From Promineifilum sp019695075 (GTDB taxonomy: Bacteria > Chloroflexota > Anaerolineae > Promineifilales > Promineifilaceae), in assembly GCA_026129185.1 (NCBI GenBank), contig JAHCIO010000013.1, positions 1-64,000 on the forward strand: 64,000 nt of DNA. Direction: 5' to 3'. The position numbers and the translations under genes were made by a program. The notes below the pieces were generated by a model. The model did no database searches, was not told the origin of the DNA, and saw only the letters and a list, made by a program, of their open reading frames with translations. This document shows, in pieces, positions 25,815-34,002 of the stretch. Each line of letters starts with the position of its first letter. The stretch's first letter is position 1.

Positions 25815-25994
25815 ATGGAACCTGAAACAACTGCCAAGGCTGCCTCTGACATGACCAAAGGCGTCGTCCGCGCCGGCGAACAACTGGTCAAGAAACTCTG
25901 GCCCATCATGGACGCCGCCTCGGAGAAGAAGCTGCCCAGCGACTACCTCTCCACGCAGGCCATCCAGAGCATCCAGGGCAAACGCTTGTCATAG
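25815..25994 (+). CDS. Small helical protein, 59 aa
   Basis: Starts MEPETTAKAASDMTKGVV and ends SIQGKRLS, with TAGGAGAA at correct spacing before the ATG. It is amphipathic-helical, without membrane segment or Cys. The family is not recognised. Spacing of 39 nt upstream and 50 nt downstream fits the operon. It could be a small structural or adaptor protein; there is no WxG motif, so it is not an ESX substrate. Confidence 0.6.
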   Translation: MEPETTAKAASDMTKGVVRAGEQLVKKLWPIMDAASEKKLPSDYLSTQAIQSIQGKRLS

Positions 25995-26044
25995 ATGACG
26001 TGATGGCGTGGGCTGACCAACCGGCCCACCGAGCGAGCTGTGCC

Positions 26045-26722
26045 ATGAGCAGTTTCTTCGACAAGATGCGCTCCGGCGCGGGCAAGGCCGCTTTCGAGGC
26101 CGACAAGCTGCGCCGCGTCACTGCCGCCCAGTCAGAATTGCGCCGGCTGCGCGACGAGATGAACCGGGCGGTCAATCTCGTGGGCCGCGTCGCCTTCGAC
26201 CTGCACCAGCGCGGCCAGACCGGCCCGCCAGAGTTGCGCGCTGCCTGCGACGCCGCCGCGGCCGTGCTGGCCCAGGTCAGCGCTCAGGAAGCGGAGATCG
26301 AGCGCATCCGCAATGAGCAGTACGTCGAGCCGGCGACGGCCGCCTACGACCCTTCGCCGCTCGTCTGCCCGGCGGGTCATGGCCCGTTGACACCGGGGAC
26401 GCGCTTTTGTCACCACTGCGGCCAACCGGGTGTGCCCCGCGCGGCCGTGCCGACCATCCCCTGTCCCACCTGCGGCACGCCGCTGCAACCCGACGCGCGT
26501 TTCTGCTTCAACTGCGGCCAACCCATGACGTCTTCGCCCCCGCCGCCCGCGCCGGCCCCGACCGCGCCATCCCCCCCACCCGCGCCAACCGACCCCACCC
26601 AGCCGGAGACAGTGCGCCTGGGCAGCGCCAAACCCACCTGCCCATCGTGCGGCGAGCCGGTGCTCAACGACGCGGAATCGTATTGCGCCACGTGCGGCTA
26701 CCCGCTGAAAGGGGCCACCTGA
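26045..26722 (+). CDS. Coiled-coil protein with three zinc ribbons
   Basis: 225 aa, cytoplasmic. Residues 1-95 form a charged coiled coil (MSSFFDKMRSGAGKAAFEAD, then AAQSELRRLRDEMNRAVN). Three zinc ribbons follow: C108 to about C126 (CPAGHGPL, FCHHCG), C140 to about C158 (CPTCGTPL, FCFNCG) and C199 to about C217 (CPSCGEPV, YCATCG), with a Pro-rich linker before the last. The start at 26045 gives the typical MSSFFDK opening; 26000 is possible but its ribosome-binding site is no better. It may be the soluble hub binding the other zinc-ribbon proteins of the cluster. Confidence 0.78.
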   Translation: MSSFFDKMRSGAGKAAFEADKLRRVTAAQSELRRLRDEMNRAVNLVGRVAFDLHQRGQTGPPELRAACDAAAAVLAQVSAQEAEIERIRNEQYVEPATAAYDPSPLVCPAGHGPLTPGTRFCHHCGQPGVPRAAVPTIPCPTCGTPLQPDARFCFNCGQPMTSSPPPPAPAPTAPSPPPAPTDPTQPETVRLGSAKPTCPSCGEPVLNDAESYCATCGYPLKGAT

Positions 26723-26736
26723 GCATCGAGGGAGCC

Positions 26737-28137
26737 ATGCGCCATCACCGTCCCATCCTCCTCGTCCTCTTGCCGGCTTTGCTGCTGGCGCTGGCCGTCG
26801 CCCGCGTTGCCGCCCAGACGCGTGACTCGCTGGTCATCAGCCTGGAGCCGCCGGTCGCCACTGTGGGCGCGGAACTGGTGGTTGTGGCCAAGAACTTCAC
26901 CTGGGACAGCGTTGCCCGGCTGAATATCACCGCGATGAACACCGATGAGCCGGAGGGAGCCGTGCCGGTGGCTGAAAACCTGGCCCTCGGCCCGCGTCGC
27001 CGGGCCACGCTCAGCGCCACGCCGACCAGCCCTGGTCTGTGGGAGGTATCTACCCACAATGATGTGGCCGCAACGGCATGGTTTGCCGCGGCTCCGTCCC
27101 TTGTGCGACAGGTGCTCGTGCCCGCTGAGTCCGCTGAGCAGCCGGCAGCGTTGGTCGCCACAGCCGGCTCGACCACCGGCCAACTGACCTTCGACACACC
27201 GGTTGAGGCCGTCGTCGTTCGCAGCGCCGACTTCGATGAGGCGGGCCTCGGCGCGTGGTACTTCGACCTGGCCGAGGAAAGCGCCGTCACGTTGCAGGCC
27301 AGCGCCGCCGGGAGCGCCGCGCCGCTGAGGCTGGTTGTGCTGGACGCCGGCGGTGAGTGGGTTGCCGAAGAGGATGGCGTTGTGGCCAACGTCGTCCTGC
27401 CCGCCGGCCGCTATCTGCTCGCCGTCATCAGCGAGGAAGACAACGCGGCCGAGACGACCTACACCCTATCGCTGACTACCGGGCTGAGCGGCGACGGCGA
27501 GGGCGGTTCAATCGCGCCGGGAACACTCACGCCGGGCCTGTTGTCGCCCGTCGGTGACCTAGACGAGTACACCTTCACCGGCGCGCCGGGCGACGTGATC
27601 TATACCGCCATACGGGCAGCTGACGGCGCGCTCAACCCCTTCCTGGAGCTGCTCGACCCGTTCGGCAACGTCGTTGCCGCCAGCGACGCCGGCAACGGCG
27701 GCGATGCGCTGCTGTCCTACGTCGTCCCCCTGGCCGGCCCATTTGTGCTACGCCTCTCCGGCGCCGGCGGCACGGAAGGCAGCTATACCCTGGAGTTCGC
27801 CCACGACCCGCAGATGGCGCGGGCCACACCGCCGACGCTGCTGGCCGACGGCCAGACGCAGATGGGCGAAGTGCCACGCAATGGAGCACAGGCGTGGCTG
27901 GTGGTTGGCCGGGCGGGCGAGACGCTGAACGCGCGTGTCGCCGGTCAGACGGCCGGCTTCGACGCCAACCTGGCGCTCCTTGGCCCCGATGGCCGGCAAC
28001 TGGCCACTGACGACGACAGCGGCGGCGATCTCAATCCGGTCATCAACATTGTCCTGCCCGGCGACGGGACGTACGTCCTGATCGTCGGCAGCTATACCGG
28101 CGCGGCCGGCAGCTACACGATTACCCGCTCGGACTAG
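26737..28137 (+). CDS. Secreted protein with PPC-like domains
   Basis: 466 aa with a signal peptide (MRHHRPILLVLLPALLLALA, cleavage near VAA-QT). After an Ig-like N-terminal domain come three similar beta-sandwich units of bacterial pre-peptidase C-terminal (PPC) type. Markers are YFDLAEESAVTLQASA, DEYTFTGAPGDVIYTAI with SYTLEFAHD, and AWLVVGRAGETLNARV ending GSYTITRSD. No catalytic site. It is probably an extracellular binding or adhesion component. The ATG lies 14 nt after the upstream stop and follows GAGGGAG. The frame is open further upstream but there overlaps the previous gene. Confidence 0.82.
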   Translation: MRHHRPILLVLLPALLLALAVARVAAQTRDSLVISLEPPVATVGAELVVVAKNFTWDSVARLNITAMNTDEPEGAVPVAENLALGPRRRATLSATPTSPGLWEVSTHNDVAATAWFAAAPSLVRQVLVPAESAEQPAALVATAGSTTGQLTFDTPVEAVVVRSADFDEAGLGAWYFDLAEESAVTLQASAAGSAAPLRLVVLDAGGEWVAEEDGVVANVVLPAGRYLLAVISEEDNAAETTYTLSLTTGLSGDGEGGSIAPGTLTPGLLSPVGDLDEYTFTGAPGDVIYTAIRAADGALNPFLELLDPFGNVVAASDAGNGGDALLSYVVPLAGPFVLRLSGAGGTEGSYTLEFAHDPQMARATPPTLLADGQTQMGEVPRNGAQAWLVVGRAGETLNARVAGQTAGFDANLALLGPDGRQLATDDDSGGDLNPVINIVLPGDGTYVLIVGSYTGAAGSYTITRSD

Positions 28138-28180
28138 CCCATCCCAATGATGGCCCCTAGACAGCCGGAGTGAGCCACCC

Positions 28181-29824
28181 ATGAAGTGCCCCAACTGCTA
28201 CAACGACGTTCGCGACACAGCCAAGTTCTGCCCCCACTGTGGCCACGAGATGACGGCGGCGCAGAAGCCCTCCGTCCAGGACAACGCGGCGCAAAAGACG
28301 CAGCTCGTCCGGCCGCGGGCCGACCAGCCCGCCCCGCCACCGCCGGCGACGCCGCCAGCAGCGCCGCCGGCCTATAAGCCGCCGGTCTACACCCCGCCCG
28401 GCGGCGCGCCTGGGCCGGCGGCCGGGCCGCCGGCCCAGGCGCAACCCACCCGGCGCGGCCTCCGGCTGCCGGCCTGGCCACTGCTGGCGGCCCTTGGCGT
28501 AGTTCTGGTGTTGGGGCTGGCCGCCCTGTGGTTCCTGTTCCTGCGCGACGGCGGGGCGGCCGCGGGCATGCCGGCAGGCGACCGTGTCCTCTATGTCGTT
28601 TCCGAATCGCCGGGTAGCTTTGGGTCGAAAGTCGTCGCCGCCCTCGACCGCGAGGGCGAGTCAGCGGAGATTGCCTTCGACCGCGACGGCCTTTGGATGG
28701 GGTGGACGCCGGCCGGCTACGCCAACGGCGTCTCGCTCGACGGGCGCCTGGCGCTGATCTACGCTTCGGGCGCGGAACCGCGGATCATAACCACGGAAAG
28801 CGGGCAGGAGCGCCGCCAGCTTGAGGGGTTCCAGCCGTATAGCTTCGCTCGCGCCTTCTCGCCCGACAGTAACACGATCGCCTACACCAGCGCCACGATA
28901 GACGAGGACGACACAGAACGCATTGAACTGGTCGCGGCCGACGCCGAAGGACAGGAAACCGGCCGCTGGGCCGACCTCGTCTTCGCCGGCTTCTTCAACG
29001 ACAGCGGGCGCGTCCTGGCCGCGCGCGTCGATGACGACGGCCTGATCTCCGACCTTGTCACCGTCGCCCTGCCCGACGGCGAGCCGCAGCGCGTTGCCAG
29101 CCTGGACGATAGCACCGACGACGCGGCCCCGTTCGTCTTCGGCGACAAGGTTTACTATCGGTTCGACGATGAACTCCGGCGCGTCGACAGCAACGGCGAG
29201 AACGTCGAGACGGTCTACCGGTTCGAGAGCGACAACCCACTGGTGATCCTGCTGCCGGGGTTAGACCACCTGCTCATCCTGGAACGGGCGGAGGACAGCG
29301 ACTACGGCGACCTCTACGTCATTGCGCCCGACGGCAAAGACCGCGCGCGCCTCGACGAGGATGTCGCCCTCTACCCGTTCAGCAGTGGCGTCCCCGGCCC
29401 GACCCTGGCCTATGCCAGGGGACGCCTGGCCTATGCGACCATCGACCGGGATAGCGAGTTGGTGACGCTGCAAGTCATCAACATCGACGGCAGCGACCGC
29501 CGCCGTCTCGTCGATGACCAGGTCTGGCTCAGCTTCGGTTTTTCGCCCGACGGCCGGCGGCTGGCCTACATCGCCGGCGAGAGCGCGTTCACGCCCGGCG
29601 ACCTGTATGTTGTCGAGATGCCCGAGGGCGAACCGGCGCGCCTGGCCCGCGATGCCTGGTCGTTTGCCTTCATGGGCGACCGCTTGCTGTACTCGGCCCT
29701 CGATGGTTTGCAGGACAACGATCCCGAATCGGTCGTCCATCGCGTCACGGTCACGGGCGACGATGACGAGGTCATCTACGGGCCGGAGGATGGCGCCATC
29801 CAGTTTCTGACGCCCGTCCGCTAA
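28181..29824 (+). CDS. Zinc ribbon - transmembrane - beta-propeller protein
   Basis: 547 aa. N-terminal zinc ribbon (CPNCYNDV, FCPHCG, 3-21), Pro-rich linker to about 90, one transmembrane helix (99-121), then a large extracytoplasmic domain. That domain repeats DG-x-AL/YIAGE-type blades (SPDSNTIAYTSATIDEDD, SPDGRRLAYIAGES), typical of TolB/PD40 propellers. The topology puts the ribbon inside and the propeller outside. It is followed 8 nt later by a gene of the same design. A ligand-sensing or scaffold role is likely; no enzyme motif seen. Confidence 0.82.
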   Translation: MKCPNCYNDVRDTAKFCPHCGHEMTAAQKPSVQDNAAQKTQLVRPRADQPAPPPPATPPAAPPAYKPPVYTPPGGAPGPAAGPPAQAQPTRRGLRLPAWPLLAALGVVLVLGLAALWFLFLRDGGAAAGMPAGDRVLYVVSESPGSFGSKVVAALDREGESAEIAFDRDGLWMGWTPAGYANGVSLDGRLALIYASGAEPRIITTESGQERRQLEGFQPYSFARAFSPDSNTIAYTSATIDEDDTERIELVAADAEGQETGRWADLVFAGFFNDSGRVLAARVDDDGLISDLVTVALPDGEPQRVASLDDSTDDAAPFVFGDKVYYRFDDELRRVDSNGENVETVYRFESDNPLVILLPGLDHLLILERAEDSDYGDLYVIAPDGKDRARLDEDVALYPFSSGVPGPTLAYARGRLAYATIDRDSELVTLQVINIDGSDRRRLVDDQVWLSFGFSPDGRRLAYIAGESAFTPGDLYVVEMPEGEPARLARDAWSFAFMGDRLLYSALDGLQDNDPESVVHRVTVTGDDDEVIYGPEDGAIQFLTPVR

Positions 29825-29832
29825 GGCAGTTC

Positions 29833-30984
29833 ATGAACTGCCCACGCTGCCGCCGCCTGGTCTCGGCCGACACCGCGTTCTGCGTTTACTGCGGCGCGCC
29901 ACTGACGCCGCGTTCGCCGCGCCGTTGGTTGCTGCCCGCGGCGCTTCTTGTCGTCGGCCTGGCCACGGCGGCGTTGGTCTTCACCTTCTGGCGGCTAGGC
30001 CCGGGCCGTGTCGCCGGCGAGCGGAACGCCGCGCTCAGCGACGCGGCCACGCTGCCACCCCCACCCACAACCGCCGGAGACGCCGCCGCCCCGCCCGCTC
30101 CGCCCTCCGCCTTCCCGACGAAGACGCCGCTGGCCGCCACGGCTACAGCGCTGCCCGGCGTGGTGGCCTCCGCCCCCGACGAGATCGTCTTCCAGAGCAA
30201 CCGCGACGGCGACTACGACATCTACATCATGGCCCTCGACGGCCGCAACCAGCGCGCGCTGACCGACAACAACGTCGATGACAGCAACCCGCGCGTCTCG
30301 CCCGACGGCCGGCGCATCGCCTTCCAATCCGACCGCGCCGGCAACGACGACATCTACGTCATGTCCCGCGATGGTAGCAGCCAGACACAGCTGACCACCA
30401 GCCCCGACAGCGACCGCCAGCCGAACTGGTCGCCCGACGGGGCGCAGATCGTCTTCTCCTCGCGGGGCAACAACGGCAGCGACCTGTACGTCATCGACGC
30501 CGGCGGCGGGAACCCGCGCCGGCTGACGGCCACGCCCCTCAACGAGGGGCACGTCGCCTGGGCGGTCGATGGCCGGCTGGTCTACAACGTCACCATCGAG
30601 GATCGCTTCCAGGTCTACGCCAGCACCAACGTGGGGACAGAAGAGCAGCGGCTAACGTTCACCGAGGGGGACGACTGGTCGCCGGAGTGGTCGCCCGACG
30701 GGCGGACAATCGTCTTCCTGTCGGAGCGCGACGGCACGAACCGCAACCCGGCCATCTACGTCATGAACGCCGACGGCAGCGGGCAGCGGCCGCTCTACGA
30801 CAGCCCGGATTACGAGTGGTCGCCCAGTTGGTCGCCCGACGGCCGGCAGATTCTCTTCACCGCCGCCAGCGGCGCGCAGGCCAACGCGCGCGACGACATC
30901 TACCTCATGAACGCCGACGGCAGCGGAGCGCGGCTGGTGGCCCAGTCCGGCTCCTATCCGTCGTGGGCCGCGGCCGTACCCTAG
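29833..30984 (+). CDS. Zinc ribbon - transmembrane - PD40 propeller protein
   Basis: 383 aa. Zinc ribbon (CPRCRRLV, FCVYCGAPL, 3-24), transmembrane helix (31-53), Ala/Pro/Thr linker, then a six-bladed TolB-like propeller from about 115. The blades carry DIVFQSNRDGDYDIYIM-type and WSPDGAQIVFSS repeats, including WSPDGRTIVFLSERDG and WSPDGRQILFTAAS. It has the same architecture as the preceding gene but a much more regular propeller. Last gene of the cluster; 14 nt separate it from the convergent metallopeptidase gene, with no obvious terminator hairpin in between. Confidence 0.85.
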   Translation: MNCPRCRRLVSADTAFCVYCGAPLTPRSPRRWLLPAALLVVGLATAALVFTFWRLGPGRVAGERNAALSDAATLPPPPTTAGDAAAPPAPPSAFPTKTPLAATATALPGVVASAPDEIVFQSNRDGDYDIYIMALDGRNQRALTDNNVDDSNPRVSPDGRRIAFQSDRAGNDDIYVMSRDGSSQTQLTTSPDSDRQPNWSPDGAQIVFSSRGNNGSDLYVIDAGGGNPRRLTATPLNEGHVAWAVDGRLVYNVTIEDRFQVYASTNVGTEEQRLTFTEGDDWSPEWSPDGRTIVFLSERDGTNRNPAIYVMNADGSGQRPLYDSPDYEWSPSWSPDGRQILFTAASGAQANARDDIYLMNADGSGARLVAQSGSYPSWAAAVP

Positions 30985-30998
30985 CTAGGTAGGGCCGG

Positions 30999-31388
30999 TC
31001 AGTACGCGCCCAGTTCGTGCAGGCGGTCGTCGTCGATGCCGAAGTGGTGGGCGATCTCATGGACGACCGTGTGCCAGACCTCTTCGCGCACGCGGTCGAA
31101 GTACTCGCCCTCGTCCCAACTGGCCGCGGCGGCCTCGATGGGGCCTTGAAAGAGGGTGATCGTGTCCGGGGCGACGAGGTTGTAGGCGTGGGTGCGCTCG
31201 GTCAGGGGGACGCCGCGGTAGAGGCCCAGCAGCGTCTCGCCCGGCGGCACGTCCATCTCGCGCAGCACCCGCCGCGACGGCCACTGCTCCACCAGCACGA
31301 CGATGTTGTCCATTTGCGCCTGGAAGAAAGGCGGCAAGTCGTCCAGCGCCTCGCCGACAAGCTCTTCGAACTGGGTATCGCTTAGCAT
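30999..31388 (-). CDS. Minimal zincin-like metallopeptidase family protein
   Basis: 129 aa, single domain. HEIAHHFGIDD (residues about 111-121) is the extended zinc-binding HExxHxxGxxD motif of the short zincin family (PF06262 type). The preceding FDRVREEVWHTVVHE helix and the PPGETLLGLYRGVPLTER strand fit it. The family's substrate is unknown. It has no signal peptide, so it acts in the cytoplasm. It faces the end of the zinc-ribbon cluster tail-to-tail and is alone in its unit. Confidence 0.88.
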   Translation of the reverse strand: MLSDTQFEELVGEALDDLPPFFQAQMDNIVVLVEQWPSRRVLREMDVPPGETLLGLYRGVPLTERTHAYNLVAPDTITLFQGPIEAAAASWDEGEYFDRVREEVWHTVVHEIAHHFGIDDDRLHELGAY

Positions 31389-31482
31389 CCCACTCTCGCG
31401 CGAGCGACCATCTCGCCCCTCCGGTTAGAGAGGATGGCGGCCCACGGCTGAACGCGGGCCGCCATCTCTATGAGTGACTATT

Positions 31483-31588
31483 GCGATTCGGAGAATCGCA
31501 CCACGGCTTTGCGATTCGGAGAATCGCGCCACGGCTTTGCGACTCGGAGAATCGCACCACGGCTTCGCGATTCGGAGAATCGCGCCAC
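31483..31588. repeat. Hairpin repeat array, family B (four units)
   Basis: Four copies of GCGATTCGGAGAATCGC (one with GCGACTC), spaced about 28 nt by (A/G)CCACGGCTT(T/C). Each is a hairpin with a 7-bp stem. It lies just beyond the ino1 stop, so may end its transcript. The same unit occurs at 42769-42893. The rest of the 201-nt gap shows no gene. Confidence 0.85.
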
Positions 31589-31589
31589 G

Positions 31590-32729
31590 CTAGTCGGCTG
31601 CGGCCAACTGGCCGTTGCCCTCCGGCATGGCATGAGGAGCCTGGGCCGGCTGCGCGGCGATGAACTCCTGCACCAGCCGCCGGGCCTCGTCGTCGGTGAA
31701 CTGCACCGGCGGCGACTTCATGAAGTACGACGACGGCGCGGTCAGCGGGCCGCCGATGCCCCGGTCGAGGGCCAGTTTGGCGCAGCGCACCGCGTCGATG
31801 ATGACGCCGGCCGAGTTGGGCGAGTCCCACACTTCCAGCTTCAACTCCAGTTGCAGCGGCACGTCGCCAAAGGCGCGCCCTTCCATACGAATGTGGCACC
31901 ACTTGCGGTCGGTCAGCCAGGGCACGTAGTCGCTCGGCCCGACGTGGACGTTGTCCGCGCCCAGGTCATAGGGCAGCTGGCTGGTGACGGCGTTGGTCTT
32001 GGAGATCTTCTTGCTCTCCAGCCGCTCGCGCTCCAGCATGTTGTAGAAGTCCATGTTGCCGCCGAAGTTGAGCTGGTAGGTGCGGTCGATGTGGATGCCG
32101 CGATCCTTGAAGAGGGTCGTCAGCACGCGGTGGGTGATGGTTGCGCCGAGCTGGCTCTTGACGTCGTCGCCGATGATGGGCAGGCCGGCGGCCTCGAAGC
32201 GCTTGCCCCAGTAGGGCGAGCTGGCGATGAAGACGGGGATGCCGTTGACGAAAGCGCAACCGGCCTCGATGATCTGCTCGACGTACCACTTCGTGGCCAT
32301 CTCCGAGCCGACGGGCATGAAGTTGACGACGACGTCGGTCTTCGTCTCCTTCAGGATTTTGATGATGTCGTCCGTCGGGCCGGGGGCCTTCTCGACCTTC
32401 TGGCTGAGGTACTTGCCGATGCCGTCGTGGGTCATGCCGCGGTGGACGGGCACGTTAAGGTAGGGCACGTCGGCGAACTTGATCGTGTCGTTCGGGTAGG
32501 CCCACATCGCCTCGCTGAGGTCTTTGCCGACCTTAGTCGTGACGACGTCGAAGGCGGCCGAGAACTCGATGTCGCGGACGTGGTAGCCGCCGACGGTGGC
32601 GTGCATCAGACCGGGGATTTCCTGGTCGTCCGCGGCGTCCCGATAATAGTGGACGCCCTGAATGAGCGCATTCGCGCAATTGCCGACGCCGATAATGGCG
32701 ACGCGCACCTTGTTGCTTTTCTTGGGCAT
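31590..32729 (-). CDS. ino1: myo-Inositol-1-phosphate synthase
   Basis: 379 aa. It converts glucose-6-phosphate to inositol-1-phosphate with NAD+. Seen: the nucleotide-binding VRVAIIGVGNCANALIQG near the N-terminus, VVNFMPVGSEMATKWY, GIPVFIASSPYW, then GDDVKSQLGATITHR, QLNFGGNMDFYNM and SKTNAVTS, all characteristic of the Ino1 family of Actinobacteria and related bacteria. The product feeds inositol lipids or inositol compatible solutes. The start follows AGGAGATCACA. It is divergent from the LLM oxidoreductase gene and has its own TATAAT box. Confidence 0.95.
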   Translation of the reverse strand: MPKKSNKVRVAIIGVGNCANALIQGVHYYRDAADDQEIPGLMHATVGGYHVRDIEFSAAFDVVTTKVGKDLSEAMWAYPNDTIKFADVPYLNVPVHRGMTHDGIGKYLSQKVEKAPGPTDDIIKILKETKTDVVVNFMPVGSEMATKWYVEQIIEAGCAFVNGIPVFIASSPYWGKRFEAAGLPIIGDDVKSQLGATITHRVLTTLFKDRGIHIDRTYQLNFGGNMDFYNMLERERLESKKISKTNAVTSQLPYDLGADNVHVGPSDYVPWLTDRKWCHIRMEGRAFGDVPLQLELKLEVWDSPNSAGVIIDAVRCAKLALDRGIGGPLTAPSSYFMKSPPVQFTDDEARRLVQEFIAAQPAQAPHAMPEGNGQLAAAD

Positions 32730-32800
32730 TGTGATCTCCTGGGGTTAAGGACGCGCGCACGAGCGAACCGCGCTCGCCGCGCCGCAATATTCTTGCAATG

Positions 32801-32806
32801 ATTATA
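32801..32806 (-). promoter_or_regulatory. -10 box (TATAAT) of ino1
   Basis: A perfect TATAAT on the minus strand, about 72 nt before the ino1 ATG. No good -35 at 16-18 nt; an extended element may compensate. Confidence 0.55.
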
Positions 32807-32870
32807 CGTAAGTTGGCCGAAAAAGGCGCGGGATTAGAGGATTTTCAGATCGGCCAGCACATCCAGCTGC

Positions 32871-32876
32871 TATACT
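32871..32876 (+). promoter_or_regulatory. -10 box of the LLM gene, leaderless geometry
   Basis: TATACT ends six nucleotides before the ATG at 32883. Standard spacing puts +1 on the A of the start codon. No purine-rich ribosome-binding site precedes the ATG (ATCCCC instead). Confidence 0.5.
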
Positions 32877-32882
32877 ATCCCC

Positions 32883-33752
32883 ATGCACATCGGCCTCGTT
32901 TACCCCCAAACCGAATACCCCGCCGACCCCGCCGCCGTCCGCGATTACGCCCAGACGGCCGAGGCCCTCGGCTTCTCCCATATCCTGGCCTACGACCACG
33001 TCCTTGGCGCGAACCCCGACCGGCCCGGCGGCTGGACCGGCCCCTACACCTACCAGACGCCCTTCATGGAGCCGTTCGTGCTGTTCAGCCACATGGCCGC
33101 CGTCACCACCCACCTCGGCTTCGCCACGGGCATCCTCATCCTGCCCCAGCGCGAGACGGCCCTGGTGGCCAAGCAGGCGGCGACGCTGGACGTGCTCTGT
33201 GGCGGCCGGCTGCGGTTGGGCATCGGTACGGGCTGGAATGAAGTCGAATACGTCGCCCTGGGCCAGGACTTCCACACCCGCGGCCGGCGGCAGGAGGAGC
33301 AGATCGAAGTGCTGCGCGCCCTATGGACGCAGGAACTGGTCACCTTCAAGGGGCGCTGGCACGACATCCCCGACGCCGGCCTCAACCCCCTGCCGGTGCA
33401 GCGGCCCATCCCGCTGTGGTTCGGCGGCCACGCCGACGTCGTGCTGCGCCGGCTGGCCCGGCTGGGCGATGGCTGGATGCCCGGCTTCCGCACCGCCGCG
33501 GCCGCCGCCGAGACCCTGGCAACGCTCGATGGCTATCTGGCGGCGGCCGGCCGAAGCCGCGCCGACATCGGCCTGGAGCCGCGGCTACACTGGGGCGACG
33601 GCGACCTGGACGCGCTCGGCCGCACACTGGCAGGCTGGCGCGCCGCCGGGGCGACGCACGTCAGTTTGAACACGATGGGGGCGGGGTTCGACACGGCGAG
33701 TGGGCATCTTGCCGCGATCCGGTCATTTGCGGACAATATGTTGGGCCGATAG
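32883..33752 (+). CDS. LLM-class F420-dependent oxidoreductase
   Basis: 289 aa, luciferase-like TIM barrel. Seen: MHIGLVYPQTEYPADP, LGFSHILAYDHVLG (20s-50s), THLGFATGILILPQRE, KQAATLDVLCGGRLRLGIG then GWNEVEY, and PLWFGGHADVVLRRLARLGD. The GRLRLGIGxGWNxxE block and IPLWxGG block are signatures of F420-dependent members (TIGR03619-like). It reduces or oxidises an unidentified organic substrate. It is divergent from ino1 and has a leaderless-type promoter. A VapBC-like pair follows 10 nt later, probably an independent insertion. Confidence 0.9.
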   Translation: MHIGLVYPQTEYPADPAAVRDYAQTAEALGFSHILAYDHVLGANPDRPGGWTGPYTYQTPFMEPFVLFSHMAAVTTHLGFATGILILPQRETALVAKQAATLDVLCGGRLRLGIGTGWNEVEYVALGQDFHTRGRRQEEQIEVLRALWTQELVTFKGRWHDIPDAGLNPLPVQRPIPLWFGGHADVVLRRLARLGDGWMPGFRTAAAAAETLATLDGYLAAAGRSRADIGLEPRLHWGDGDLDALGRTLAGWRAAGATHVSLNTMGAGFDTASGHLAAIRSFADNMLGR

Positions 33753-33762
33753 GTGCGGCAAT

Positions 33763-34002
33763 ATGACTGATTTGTCGGTTGAGCTAGAAGAGGTTGTTGA
33801 AATGGTGCGCAGCCTGTCGCCTTTGGACAAGGTGCGTCTCGTCGAAGAGGTGATGACGCTGCTTCAGGAAGACCTGACAACGAAGAAATCAGGCCCAGGG
33901 CGCTCGTACTACGGCATCTGGCCCGATGCGAGTGTGTCGGCCGAGGACATTGCTGAAGCCCGTCGAGAAATGTGGGGCAGCTTCCCTCGTGAAGATATCT
34001 GA
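33763..34002 (+). CDS. Antitoxin of a VapBC-like pair
   Basis: 79 aa, helical and acidic, with LSVELEEVVEMVRSLSPLDK and VRLVEEVMTLLQEDL at the front, a pattern common to small antitoxins coupled to PIN toxins. The toxin-blocking tail would be SYYGIWPDASVSAEDIAEAR. Its stop overlaps the toxin start by one base (TGATG). The DNA is less G+C-rich than the flanking genes. Start chosen at MTDLSVE; the frame upstream overlaps the LLM gene. Confidence 0.75.
   Translation: MTDLSVELEEVVEMVRSLSPLDKVRLVEEVMTLLQEDLTTKKSGPGRSYYGIWPDASVSAEDIAEARREMWGSFPREDI

Noticed and set aside
31483..31588. Possible CRISPR array (regular short repeats)
   Set aside because: The units are hairpins of 17 nt with nearly identical spacers of about 11 nt, there are only four, and no cas gene is near.
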